54,190 bases of DNA from Welwitschia mirabilis (taxonomy: Eukaryota; Gnetophyta; Gnetopsida; Welwitschiales), in contig JBOZIK010000001.1 of the NCBI GenBank assembly GCA_051453625.1, positions 293,123,988 through 293,178,177 on the forward strand, given 5' to 3'. The notes under the pieces are model-generated. The model was not told where the DNA came from, did no database searches, and was given only the letters and a program-made list of their open reading frames with translations. Of this stretch, positions 20,283-31,989 are shown piece by piece. Position 1 is the stretch's first letter; the number at the start of each line of letters is the position of its first letter. The position numbers and the translations under genes were made by a program.

Positions 20283-21491
20283 TATTGGATCTAGAATCCT
20301 AGAAGAATAGGAAGAGGAGGAAAGGGAATGAGTGAATAGGATTTAAAATTTAAATATTACCCTCTAAATATTACCAATAACTATTAAGAATTTAAATTAA
20401 TAGTCTAAGCTATTATTAAAAAAGATCAAATGAGGAACATAAAAATAATTAAAAAAAGAAAATACCAAAGAAGATCATCAGACACATGATTTATAGTGGT
20501 TTGGAAAACCTCCTATTGCACTCTTGATAGTTATTTTTAGCCTAAAGCTGATCTAGATCCTTCTTGATTTCTTTTTAGGTTTCTTACATCAACTTATAAC
20601 CTTTACAAATGGACATTTTAAAGCTAAGTCTTAATCTTTATAGAGTAAATCTTTTGGTTATAATCAAATGTCAAAATGCATTGACTTCACTAGATCTAAA
20701 GTACAACAAATTTAGAAATATAATATTTGAAAGCAAGTTAACAAGTTCAAGTACATATAGCATAGTTCATTGCACCAAGATCTGAATAATACAAAAGAAC
20801 ACCTTTTTTATTTTGGTTTGTTAAAATATTAATTTAATATTTTAACTTAGATAAATTATATATAAGATGGATTTTAGGGTTTAAAAATAAATTGAATACT
20901 CCAATGATTAAAAATAATGATATAATGACTATAAAATAGGCTGAAAAGTTCCATTTCTTCCCAAACTAGTTAAACCCTTAAAGCATCCTGTCGACCCCAT
21001 TGACTGCCATTAGTGAAATCAATGAGATCTATTTTCATCTAGTTTATCTGAGTTCTTTATATCAGTTTCTTTGTTAACCCCTTATAAAATCCTATAGAGC
21101 AAATATGGTCTAAGTTTGATTAATCCCTTATGATCTTAACAAAACATAAGACATTTTTAGCACAGGTCTAGTTAACCCCTCTGAAATCTGACCAATTCCT
21201 TAATAAACTAACTTGATAACTTTTTGCATAGGTTTAGTTTATCCCCTATGGGATTTAATTGATTCTTTGAAGAACTAATTTCATAATTTTTAGCATAGGT
21301 TTAATCAACCCCTATGGGATCCAGTTGATCCCTTATTTGTTCTATCACTTATCAGGTTTAAGTAAAGATACTAAAATAATATTGGGTTACCTATAACCTA
21401 TAAGAAATAACATTTTTTACAAAATTACAAAATATTATGCTACACAAGATATTTTATTTTGACATCAACTTGGTAAAAAAATAACTTAATA
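20283..21491 (-). repeat. 3' LTR of copia C
   Basis: On + it begins TATTGGATCTAGAATCC and ends ATAACTTAATA, followed by ATCTTCTCCTTTGAC. On the element strand that is GTCAAAGGAGAAGAT, the same polypurine tract as in A and B. It is collinear with 29918-31464 but clearly diverged, implying an old insertion. It holds GTTGATC/GTTAACC-type modules at about 20990-21330. Confidence 0.85.
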
Positions 21492-21899
21492 ATCTTCTCC
21501 TTTGACATCACTGGTAAACTATAATTATTTCTATATATTAATCTATTAAGATTATTATGAAAAATTTCCCTCATAATATGCCCATAATAGAAACATAAAA
21601 TATTATTGATCATAATAGCAACATGTTTATTTAAAACAAACATTCATATTACCTTTATATAGAGAACCAGTTTAATAAATTTTTAAAGGAATAGTCTATA
21701 GGAAATATGTCATTCATTAGTAAGTGATATAACTGATATAGACATTTATTACTATTAACCAGACTTAAGTAGTATAACTAATAGATAATCATGCTAAAAC
21801 AATTGACAAATACTAATTTCATAGAATCTTTTTTTATCCACTTTGATATTAATGACAAAGGAGAGAAAACAATAATAAGAAAAGACAACAACAAACACT

Positions 21900-22960
21900 A
21901 GTCTGATTCTTCCTCTTCCTCTTCCTTAGATTTTTCTTAAGAATATAGATCATATTTTTCTTCTTTTTCTACTATCTTTTGCTAAGAGCTATCAGCTTCC
22001 TCAAAAGTATCTGTAATTTCATAGCCTTCTATAATAAGTGCTTCCTTCATATGATAAGTTCATGAATTCAGCCTTTTAATGTATGATAGAGACTTCAAAA
22101 AGAAGATTTAGAAGATTTCTTGAAGCTAGAAAAAAGTTACATGCTAGATAGAATACCATGTCCAATGGAAGATATAGGAGTTAAGATCTCAAGTTTGAGT
22201 GCATTTTGACCCTAAAGTAGCAATAGATATTTGCAATCAGGATAGAGTAAGGAAGATTCTGAATTTTATGGTATTATAGCTAAGAGATCATATTCTTAAG
22301 AAAAATTGTAGGAGCATTAATGAAGTGATAATTTCCCACCAAATACAGAAGATAAGCATGATAATTTGATGTTTTATCAAGATCACCTGTAAGAGTAAAA
22401 AATTATTGGTAAAAACTAGATGAAGAAAATAATATTTAGGAATAAGATAAGAGGTGAAAAGAGTAGTTTTTCACCAAATAATTTTTTCATAGAGTTTCTT
22501 GGTGAATTTTGGCTTATCCTCCATGGAATCACCTAAAGGCTAGAACTCCTTATAATATCCTCTAGGGAGATTTGTGATGGAGGCTATTAGATTTGAGGTA
22601 ACTCTTATTCTTTTCTCTAAAATAAGCATTAAAAGCAAAGAGGAATCTATATCATAAGATATATTACAATAGAATATGTAAGTAAGAAAATGATATGCAG
22701 AACAAGAAACCTTAAGGAAATAAGAGAGGTCCAGATCATTAAATAATCTTCCCATATCTTTAAGTTCTCTATGTTCTCTTGAAGCTACTGCCCTCTCTAA
22801 TAGATAGGGTTCTTTTTAAACTTCTTACTAAACTTGTCTAGGGCTTTATCTAATTTTTATAAGTAGAAGTATCCTAGATTCTTACCTATATCATCTTTGT
22901 ATTTTACTCTTCTAGAAGATTCTTTTAACATTGAGACACATGACACTTGCTGAAGATTAG
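21900..22960 (-). pseudogene. ORF-X of copia C
   Basis: Same gene as in copies A and B, reading on minus from about 22960 to an acidic tail at 21900-21960. Open frame 22755-22540 contains LSYFLKVSCSAYHFLTYIFY (the counterpart of the HFLDVSYSTYPFLIRMFY region of B), CNISYDIDS, then YYKEF. Next come KYYFLHLVFTNNFLLL, AYLLYLVGNYHFINAPTIF (about 22360-22303) and KEALIIEGYEITDTFEEADSS. There is no gap here, so it covers the part hidden in A and B. It lies directly after RNase H and a leader, showing ORF-X belongs to the complete element and was not gained by A and B alone. Frameshifts and stops abound. Function unknown. Confidence 0.75.
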
Positions 22961-23350
22961 AAGAGATGGAAGGAAATAGATAAGATTTGAAAGAGATAGG
23001 AAGATAGGTGAAAATGAGATAGGTAGAATTTCAAATGATTTTATAATATTGAAGGGGAGAGGGATGGGGAATAGGTTGAATCTAAGAAAAAAAATGAATT
23101 TACTACCTTTCTTTCACTCTTAACCTTATAGGTTTGATCAATCAGATTATGGTCTGATTAATCTATTAAGTATAGGTTAATAAAAAATCCTAGATATTAT
23201 TGATGGGGACTAAAGTTTGATTAACTTAATTGATTTTAGTTTATCTAGGAAAAATCTAGGCACTAGGGTCAAAATTTTAGTAAACTCAATGTCTTGAAGT
23301 TTAGTCGACCAAATTATTAGTTTGGTTTATTGTTGTACTTTTAGTTGGAA
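22961..23350 (-). promoter_or_regulatory. Leader between RNase H and ORF-X (copia C)
   Basis: Non-coding. It holds GTTTGATCAATCAG, GTCTGATTAATC (23131-23170) and TAGTCGACC (about 23304-23312), again LTR-like GTCGAC-type modules just ahead of ORF-X, as in copies A and B. Confidence 0.42.
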
Positions 23351-24910
23351 GGAAGAGAAACAACTCCAATTCATGCTAAAGACTCAAAAAATTATCAAAG
23401 TTTAGGGGTTTCATAAAAATATCAGCTAGATGTTTATTAATGCTTAAAAAATTTGTAGAAATATTACCTTTTTCTACTTGATTTATTAGAAAATAATTTT
23501 TAAGTTTAACATGATTACTTTAATAATGTTGAATAGGGTTTTTTGAGACATTAATTACAATTATGTTATTACAAAAAATTTCTATCTAATTATAGTTAAT
23601 TCTAAAGTTTTTAAAAATTTCTTTCCTCCATAGAAAATGTGTACAATAACTTCCTACCACTATGTATTCTACGTTTATTATAGAAAGAGAAACACAATTT
23701 TTCTTCTTACTTATCCATCTTATCAAGAATGATCCTAGAAAGAAACAATTTTCACTAGTGCTTTTATAATCATCTTTTTATCCAATCTAGTCTGCATTAC
23801 TAAATCCTATAAGTTTAAAAGAAGTTTTTATAGGATATAATAGGCCATAGTTGCTTACTTCTTTTATATACCTTATGATTCTTTTGATAGCTTGAAGGCG
23901 TAACTTATTTGGTTTAATCTAATATCTTGCACATACAAAAATACTAAAGATTATGTTAGGCTTACTAGTAGTTAAATATGATAATCTCTCTATCATTCTC
24001 CTATAAAGTTTTTGGTCCACTGATTTATCATGATCATCAAGGCTAACTTTACATGAAGTTGATATAAGTGTATTAGGTGATTTTGAATTTTCAAGCCTAA
24101 ACCACTTAATCAACTCCTTTGAGTATTTTGATTAAGAGATAAACATATCTTATTTTGTTTGTTTAATTTAAAGATCAAGAAACATGCTTATCTCATCAAA
24201 CATATTCATCTCAAAGTGTCTTGTTATTATATTAGCTAACTCTTTTGAGAGATTCTCTTTAAGGCTCCAAAAATTATATGATTAACATAGATCTAAATAA
24301 TCATAAACTATTTCTCAAAATTCTTAACAAAGAGAGTTTTATCCATTTCTCCATTGGTATAACCATTTTCTTTAAGAAATATTATTAGTTTTCCATACCA
24401 TGCCCTCGATGCCTATTTTAAATCATCTAACATCTTTTTACATCTATATATATGGTTAGGTTTATGTGGATCTATTAATCCTTGTGGTTGCTTTACATAA
24501 ACTTCTTTGTTTAGGGTTCCATTTAAAAAGGCACTTTTAAAATCCATTTAGAAAGCTTTAAAGTTTTTAAAGGTAGCACAGGAAAGAAACATTCTAATAC
24601 TATCTCATCTGTCCCTAAGAGAAAATGTATCTTCTACATCTATGCCTTAATATAATTGTATCCTTAAGCCGCTAATTTAGTTTTGTTCTTAATTACATTA
24701 TTGCATTTATCATACTTATTCTTAAAGATTCATTTTATTCCAATTATAGTTTGATCCTTTAGTCTTTCTACTAATTTTCAAACATCATTTCTTGTGAATT
24801 GTTGTAGTTCTTCTTGCATTGCCATCATCCATTATTCATTAGTTTTAGCCTATTCATATTACTTAGGTTTAATTTGAGAGACATAATAAATATGGGTTTA
24901 AAAAGTTTTA
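23351..24910 (-). pseudogene. Copia reverse transcriptase and RNase H (element C)
   Basis: RT on the minus strand. The active-site box reads YVNHIIFGA at 24290-24279 where YVDD is expected, so both aspartates are lost. Then FEMNMFDEISMFLDL, KELIKWFRLENSKSPNT, open frame 24113-23919 with SVDQKLYRRMIERLSYLTTS, and KPNIIFSIFVCARY. RNase H follows in broken frames: NYGLLYPIKTSFKLIGFSNA, a DYKSTS block, FFLGSFLISWISKKKN, VSLS...EYIVVGSYC, CNN, and the closing LADIFMKPLNFDNFLSL. The wording is typical of the Sirevirus/SIRE branch. It would copy RNA into cDNA in the particle; it is inactive here. Confidence 0.85.
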
Positions 24911-25217
24911 ATAGAGTTTCTTGTATGTATGTTTGAGCTTCTGTCATTAATAACTAACTTAAAAGGCTAATCTTTTAGTTCTTTAATCTTTTTAGAGGTA
25001 ACTTCTTGAGTCATTTCTTCTTCATTTTCATTTGATAACTTCTTGATAGTAGAGATATTTAGAGTAATATTTTCTTCACCATTTAAAGACAGAGGACTGA
25101 TACTAAAGTTATCTATTTATGCAGTTATGGATTCTATTAGAATTTATTTTTTGAATACCTAATAAGCTCTACTTCTAGTTGAATATCCTAGAAAAATAAC
25201 TTCATCAACTTTAGACT
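24911..25217 (-). pseudogene. Integrase-RT linker of copia C, second copy
   Basis: About 300 bases homologous to 26786-27099, including the shared end TTCATCAACTTTAGACT. On the element strand it is the end of integrase and the start of the linker to RT. It stops at a 100-N gap. Confidence 0.7.
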
Positions 25218-25317
25218 NNNNNNNNNNNNNNNNNNNNNNNNNNNNNNNNNNNNNNNNNNNNNNNNNNNNNNNNNNNNNNNNNNNNNNNNNNNNNNNNNNN
25301 NNNNNNNNNNNNNNNNN
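25218..25317. other. Assembly gap (100 N)
   Basis: The gap separates the second linker copy from the LTR-like insert. The insert's far side carries the linker again, so the two contig ends overlap in content. Confidence 0.85.
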
Positions 25318-26785
25318 CTTGACTATTTATTTCAGTAGGGGATTGTTTATCATGTTTAATTAATTATCTATAAAAATAAAATTTTATCAGAGGTCTTAGA
25401 ATTAAAAGCTTTTTTCTAAGCCTGTTATCCCCTCCATCATTTGAACAATGATCAGGATGAGTAACTGCTAAGCTTACATATGTATTTTCTTTAGTGTTTC
25501 TGATTTCTTAAAAAATTCAATTTTCTATCTCTAAAAGATTCTACAAACCTTTTTAAGATAATTTCTTTTAGTATTCTAGTTGTTTTATTATTTACTAAGT
25601 TGGCTTATAGACATGGTTTACTACCTGGTTTTATCAGATACTAATAAGGCTAAGTGGAAGACTATGTTATGTTGTCAACTTATGCATATTTGATAGGGTA
25701 TTCTAAGTTGTTTTGTAGGTAAATAAATAAGTAAATTATTGGCTTCTGTGATAATGAAGAGCTAGGATGAAAAGAATGAAAATATACAATCTCCATGATA
25801 ATTTACAGGCATTCTAAACAAATATAAATACTTTGTATTTCTAATGATCACTTCTTGCAATCATCAAAGCTAATGCAATGACTAAAGAATTATTGAAAGA
25901 CATCATTTACCTTATCATTTAAATGATAGTATAGACAACCATGCCAACTGGATGCTAACTAAGATTTAACTGGCAGCTAATGTGAATCGATTATAAGGTG
26001 GCATTGTCTCCTCTATCATCTAGAAGCCCAGTCATACGATACCATTGTAATTTCTATACTAAACATTAACCAAACTTTTACCACTTGTATTTCTATTTTC
26101 TCTTTGCATGGCTGTTATAGTTTATCCATGCCTTTCTGTTTGTGCTATTTTATATCTTTAGTCAATAAATAGAGATCTCCCCCTTGAATTCTTCTTATCT
26201 TCATTTGCACCTAAAATTCTCATGAGAGGAGATCAAAGGATTGAAGGTCCATCTTGTAGTTCTAAATAGACGTTTCCATAGTATTAGGTGGAATTTCCTC
26301 CATTGAGATGCAGCTACTTTATAACATGGATGTATTTCAAATCTTAATATAAAACATTTTTTTTTTTATGCTTTAGTGTGTAAATGTTTTTCTCTCTTAT
26401 AACTTATGTTGCTTGAGACCTGATGACAGTTTCTCTTGTGATATAGATTATGAGGGTAACCTTTGTCAAGGTTGTGCTTGGTTAGTTTAGATTAAGTGCA
26501 TTGTTATTTCCATTTTCTAGATTATCTTTACACAAGTGTATTTCATTTCATTTTCATGCATTACAAGTTATTTCTGTAGATTAGGTTTTTAGTGTTTCTC
26601 TTTTAAAAGAAACTCTTTTATTTCCTACTTTGGCTTCCAACAGATTACAACATTCAAGTCAACTCCCATCTATATTAGTATGTTGTGTTTGTGTATTATT
26701 ATTTGTAATTAATAGGATTTTACTCAAGATGTAAATGTTTCATAAATATGCATCACAAGAATCAAAATGTGTCCATAACACTTTT
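25318..26785 (+). repeat. LTR-like insertion inside copia C, unclassified
   Basis: This stretch has no copia C counterpart and looks less decayed, with more balanced base composition than its surroundings. It has a TATA-like box (ATAAATAGAGATC, 26165-26177) followed by a CT-rich stretch, and a possible LTR end TGGCTTCCAACA at 26631-26642. Together these suggest a solo LTR or the LTR end of another retroelement. No primer site or protein was recognised, and the left edge is hidden by the gap. It could also be the 5' part of an undetected element. Confidence 0.4.
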
Positions 26786-27960
26786 TAGAGAGTTTCTTAT
26801 GTGTAATTTTAAGCTTACATCTTTAGAAACTGAATCAATAGGATGATCTTTTAGTTCTATAAATTTTTTGAAAGGAACTTCTTGATTTGTTTCTTCTTCT
26901 TTTTCATTTATTACTTTCTTGATAATAGAGATACTTGGGATAAGATTTTCTTCATCACTTGAAGGTAAAGGTCTAATACTAAAGTCATCTATTTTTACAT
27001 TTATGAATTCTTTTACTTCTAGACTTCATTTTTTGAGTACCTAATAAGCTCTACTTCTACTTGAATATCCTAGAAAAATAACTTCATCAACTTTAGACTC
27101 AAATTTTTTCAAATGTTTTATGTATTTTAAGATAAAACATTTACTTCCAAGGATCTTAAAATATGATATATTTGGATTTTTTCCTTTCTAGAACTCATAG
27201 GGAGTTTTATCCATATCTATTCTTAGATAAACTCTATTAATAATGTAGCATGTAGTACTTATGCTTTAGTACAAAACATTTTAGGTACTTTCTTATCATT
27301 TAGCATTCTTGTTGCCATCTCTTGAATGACTTGGTTTTTCCTTTCTATAATTCCATTTTTTTATGGAGTATTTGGTGTTGATAATAATGTTTTATACCAT
27401 TGTCCATAAAATATTTCTTAAAATAATGATTTTCAAATTCCCCTCCATGATTAATTTTAATTCATTTAATAGTGTATCCCTTTTTATTTTGGATTTTATT
27501 ACAAATTTTAACATAACTTTTAAATGTTTCAGCCTCATTTTCCAAGAAGGAAATCCAAGTGAATCTAGAGAAGTCATCTATCATAGTTAAAAAATATTAT
27601 TTTCTTCTAGACTCTTGGTTTTAGTAGGTTCCACTAAGTCCATGTAAATGATTTCAAGTGGCATTATTAAGGAAACTAAGCTTTTACTCTTATAAAAGTT
27701 TTAACCTATTTTTATTTTTAACAAGTATTATGTAACTAATGTTTAGCAATATTAATCTGAGAAATTCATATGATGGTTTTAAAATGGTTATAGTTTACAT
27801 GTTTTAACCATTAGTGACATAACTCTTCTTGGTTTATACTAGAAAAAGTGACATACAAAAGAAGGTTAATTAATATTATAAATATTGACTCTTTTATTTG
27901 ATTCATAAAGAACTTAATTTGTTTCACCATATCTAACTTTACATTTTAAAATATCAAGGA
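26786..27960 (-). pseudogene. Copia integrase and linker (element C)
   Basis: Minus strand. The zinc-binding/pre-integrase end lies near 27800 (WLKHVNYNHFKTII, for the usual WHRRLGH). Then LEIIYMDLVEPTKTKSLEE (about 27650), INHGGEFENHYFKKYFMDNG (about 27460-27400), a decayed PQQNG block (QILHKKMEL), a C-terminal KCFILKYIKHLKKFESKVDE (about 27150) and IFLGYSSRSRAY. The acidic linker to RT follows (SIRPLPSSDEENLIPS, about 26940). The catalytic DDE residues cannot all be placed because of frameshifts. Family role: strand transfer of cDNA into the genome. Confidence 0.82.
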
Positions 27961-27969
27961 TAAGTTTAT

Positions 27970-28195
27970 GACATACTAAGTGAATTATACTTAAGACCAT
28001 TCACATATAAAATTCATTAATCTTAGGCATTTTACCTCCATTGATACTTCTAATATCTTTAATTTTAATTTTTTCATTATCATCGAAGATTACTTCTCCT
28101 TCATCAAAATCATCTAAGTGTTGAAATCTTACTTTGTCACCTTTCATGCATTGAGAAAATCCACTACTCAAATACTAACAAGTTCCATTTGATAC
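27970..28195 (-). pseudogene. Copia protease remnant (element C)
   Basis: Minus strand: YLSSGFSQCMKGDKVRF (from 28174) followed by HLDDFDEGEVIFDDNEKIKI, collinear with the protease of copies A and B. The catalytic triad DSG reads SSG (codon 28168-28166), so it would be inactive. A 4-base insertion seems to separate the preceding Trp from this block. Confidence 0.75.
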
Positions 28196-28559
28196 CTTAA
28201 ATGCTGTTTGGATTAATAAGCCTTTTAAATTATCAGCCCTTTCCCAGTTAGTCCTTTTGGATAGATATCGTACATAATTATTTATAATAAATTTAAATGA
28301 AAAGGTATTACTAAGGGTTAAAAATAACATTATACTTCTAAATTTACAAAATAATCTTGAATGACCTAAATTTCCACAAAAATGTTAAATACTTTTTAAA
28401 ATATAGTTGTTTTGTTATGTTAACTTATTTAAATAAGTAGGTAGTCTTAAAGAGGTGAAGCCGATATCTCTCTTGTTATGAAATGATTTTTATGTTTCAA
28501 GAATTTATTCTAATTTACTAAAACTATTAGAGAATTCATTAAAAAAATCAGATAATATT

Positions 28560-29851
28560 TTTACCTTTTGAATTAGCTCAGTGTTCGTTGATTGAACCAT
28601 TTTGTATTTATCCTTTAGCTCTTTCTTCTCCTTATTTAAGGGCTTTACTATTTTGTTTAACTTATTAATCTAATTTTTTAGCTTTTTACATTCTATGTAG
28701 AGTTCTTAAAAAGTGTTTTCTACCTCTTCTTAATCTTCTTTAACAAGTTTTAAGTCATCTAATTTAGTTAAGTACAACATGCTTTTCAAGGAATGAATTA
28801 TTAACATGAAATAAATTCTTCCATATCCATCTGATTCTTGACTAAAACTACTGTCTTCTTTTTTATCTACATTATCCTAAGTGGTAATAAATGATCGTGT
28901 CTTAGATGTTCTCTGATCTGTTTGATTATTAGGATGTTCATTTACAACATGTCCTATTTATTTATTAGTATAGAACTTGATCTCTTTTTCTTTTTTTTTA
29001 ATTTCTTATTGGATTAGACTGTTTCTTTTTTTTTTTTTATGTCTTACTTGGTTTACCATCTCTTTTTCTTATATGCAAGAATTTTTTAAACCTTCTTGCT
29101 AATAATATAATTTTGTACTCACTAAGATTTTGATTTGATCTTTCAAATATAGATTCTTTCTGCATACCTTTTATTGCAAGAATTTTCTTCTTATTTTTAG
29201 AGAACTTTAACTCATAAGTTTGAAGATTACCTTGCAGTTCATATAAGACCATTTGATTGATGTTATTAATTTTCTTGATGGTAGTAACCTTTGGTTTAAA
29301 ATGTTTTGGAAGAAATCTTAATACTTTTTGTATCGCTTTTTCTTCATTCATCTTTTCACATAAACTTTCCATTAAGTTTACTATATCTATTAGTTTGGCA
29401 AAGAATTCCTATAGAGTTTCTTCTTGTTCCATGTAAATATCTTTAAACTTCAAGATAAGCATCTATAATGTTATCTATTTTACTATGAATGTGCACTTAT
29501 GAGCTATTTTATGTATGTCCTAAGCTTTCTTGTCATGTATAGAATTAAATATTCTGTTCAATTCATCTGCACAAACTACAAAAAAATAGTATTAAAAGCA
29601 TAAGCATCTATGGTTACTTTGGCCTTGTCAATACGGGTTTATTGGTCTCAAGATGTCTCAACAATTCTAGAGGTTTTATTACTATCAGTTTTAGATATTT
29701 TGGACATAACATATCCCTTGTAGATAATCTCCTTAATGTATACATTAAGAGATCCAAGAAAGATTTTCATTTAGGATTTCCAATAAGCATAGTTTATTCC
29801 ATCAAACATATGTGGTCTTCTGATAGAGAGTCCATTAGTAAGATTACTCAT
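28560..29851 (-). pseudogene. Copia Gag (element C)
   Basis: ATG 29851-29849 (MSNLTNGLSIRRPHMFDG), the same start as in copy B, then INYAYWKS, a stop, MKIFLGSLNVYIKEIIYKGY. A UBN2 block open at 29372-29037 has EEKAIQKVLRFLPKHFKPKV and ELQGNLQTYELKFSKNKKK. Knuckle 1 near 28930-28985 reads FYTN...GHVVNEH, with three of four ligands lost but the His and spacing kept. A Lys/Glu-rich coiled-coil-like tract lies at about 28760-28600. Homologous along its length to the Gag of A and B. Confidence 0.85.
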
Positions 29852-29903
29852 AGCTAGGGTTTTGGACTTAAGATCTATTAGAATCTACAACTGACTTAAC
29901 CTT

Positions 29904-29915
29904 GCTTTAATATCA
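29904..29915 (-). other. Primer-binding site of copia C
   Basis: On the element strand TGATATTAAAGC, 9 of 12 bases like the initiator Met site TGGTATCAGAGC, two bases from the LTR end. Confidence 0.65.
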
Positions 29916-29917
29916 AA

Positions 29918-31464
29918 TGTTGGATTTAGAATCCTAGGAGGTGGATAAATAGGATTTAAAATTTAAATACTATTCTCTAAAAATTACAAAAAAATATTGG
30001 GCATTCAAATTAATGGACTAAGTTATTATTAAAAAATATGAAATGAAGGAACATGAAAATAACTGAAAATAGAAAATACTAAAGAAGATTACTAGACACA
30101 TAATTCCCTCACTCCACTCTTGGGCAATTAGCTTCAACCCTAAGCTAATCCAAGTCCTTCTTTTTTTCTTTCTAGGTTTCTTAGGTCAAATTGTAACATT
30201 TATAAAAAGACATTTCAAGGCTATGTCCCAACCTTTACAGAGCAAAGATTTTGGTAATAATAGCATGCTAAAATGCACTAATTTCACTAGATCTAAACTA
30301 TGACAAAGTAAAAAATACACTATTTAAAAGCAAGTTTACAACTCCAAGTATGTATAGTGTAGTTTATTTGACTAAGATATTAATAATACAATAGAGTTTC
30401 TTTTTTTTTTATTCTGTTAAAAAGCTCATTTATGATTTTAACTTATATGACCTATATACTGGATAGATTTTAGGGTTTAAAAATGAATTAAATACTGTAA
30501 TGACTAAAAATAAGGAGATAATGGCTAGAAAATAGGCTGAAAAGCTCCATTTCCACTATGACAAGTTGATTTCTCAAAGCATCTAGTCAACCCCATTAAC
30601 TGCCATTACTAAAGTCAGTCAACCTCATTTTATTCTAGTTGATCTAATTATTTGCATTAATTAGTTTGCTTAACCCCATATGGAATCCAGTTGACTGCAT
30701 ATGATCCAAGTCCGGTTGATTCCCTTTTTATCTGATCAACCCATTATGATCTTGATAAAACATTTTAGTACATGTTTGGTCGATTCCNNNNNNNNNNNNN
30801 NNNNNNNNNNNNNNNNNNNNNNNNNNNNNNNNNNNNNNNNNNNNNNNNNNNNNNNNNNNNNNNNNNNNNNNNNNNNNNNNNNNNNNNNNNNNNNNNNNNN
30901 NNNNNNNNNNNNNNNNNNNNNNNNNNNNNNNNNNNNNNNNNNNNNNNNNNNNNNNNNNNNNNNNNNNNNNNNNNNNNNNNNNNNNNNNNNNNNNNNNNNN
31001 NNNNNNNNNNNNNNNNNNNNNNNNNNNNNNNNNNNNNNNNNNNNNNNNNNNNNNNNNNNNNNNNNNNNNNNNNNNNNNNNNNNNNNNNNNNNNNNNNNNN
31101 NNNNNNNNNTTGATAAAACATTTTAGCACATGTTTGGTCAATTCCTCTAAAATCTAGTCGACCCATTGATAAATTGATCTGATAATTTGTGGCACAAGTT
31201 TGATTGACTCCTCATGGAATCTAGTCAACTACTTAATAAAATTATTTGATAATTTTTGGTACAAGTCTGGTCAACCCCTATGAAATCCAATTAACCCCTT
31301 ATTTGTTTTGTCAAATGTAAGGTTTAAGACAAACTAGTTAAATAATGTTGGATTACTTTTTACTTATAAGAAATAATATTTTCTACAAAAATTTAACATA
31401 TTATGCTATGATATATATCTTAATTTAACATCAAATTAGCACCAAAAAAAAAAAAAACTTAATA
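29918..31464 (-). repeat. 5' LTR of copia C
   Basis: On + it begins TGTTGGATTTAGAATCC and ends AACTTAATA at 31464. It contains GTTGATT/GTCAACC-type modules (about 30590-31300) and a 322-N gap (30788-31109). The gap has the same 35 bases on both sides (30753-30787 and 31109-31145: TTGATAAAACATTTTAG and onward), so its content is uncertain. Confidence 0.85.
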
Positions 31465-31469
31465 GTTAT
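31465..31469. other. Target-site duplication of copia C, right (GTTAT)
   Basis: Pairs with GTTCT at 20278-20282. Confidence 0.65.
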
Positions 31470-31989
31470 GGCCTTGATAACTAGCTCTGTCTTAGATGAC
31501 ATCTGTGGCACAGCTATTCCTTAACTTTTATTGTTACAACTTAAATTTTTAACCACAATGAGAAGAGTGTAATCACTATCAGAGGAGTGAGGGCCTACAA
31601 GATTTTCAAAATCTAGATGGTAACCAACTGACCCATCAGTGAAGTTCTCATAGTTATCATATTGCACTGCCAAAGGATCATCTTGGGAATATTTTCCCCC
31701 GTGCACTATCATATGATGAAACATGTCTCCTTAATCCTCTTAATAAGGGTAATTCACGATATCCTATTAAAGACTTATAAAGGTAGCTCCTTATTTTAGA
31801 ATCATTAAATTTATTTTAACTTAATAAATTGATAGGTTAAATAAAATTTAAAGAAAATAACATGTATTTTATTATATAGTCTAAAATTTTTTATTCGTAA
31901 GTAGAGTGGAAGTATTCTTTTCATCCTATTAGGGTTTTTTAAATAATGAAGAAAAGATTGATGATCATAATAGTTTTTTAATTCTTCAC
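31470..31989 (-). other. Post-integrase segment of gypsy F with small ORF
   Basis: It holds an uninterrupted 67-codon minus-strand frame (31724-31521, MFHHMIVHGGKYSQDDP) with no family resemblance I recognise. Another frame (31993-31811, MSEELKNYYDHQSFLHYLKN) directly follows the integrase end and may be its C-terminal tail. Confidence 0.4.

Larger units (their letters stand above)
20283..31464 (-). mobile_element. Copia element C (Sirevirus-like, complete order), antisense
   Basis: Two LTRs (20283-21491 and 29918-31464), an initiator-Met-type primer site next to the upper LTR, a polypurine tract next to the lower one, and an internal order (element strand) of Gag, protease, integrase, RT, RNase H, ORF-X. 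It inserted into gypsy F with a GTTCT/GTTAT target duplication. Gag and ORF-X are the same families as in copies A and B, and the LTR head is related. C therefore represents the pol-containing form of that family, or a close sister. It is interrupted at 25318-26785. Confidence 0.85.

Noticed and set aside
27363-27590. Plus-strand frame of 75 codons
   Set aside because: It lies opposite the copia C integrase core, which has clear motifs on the minus strand.
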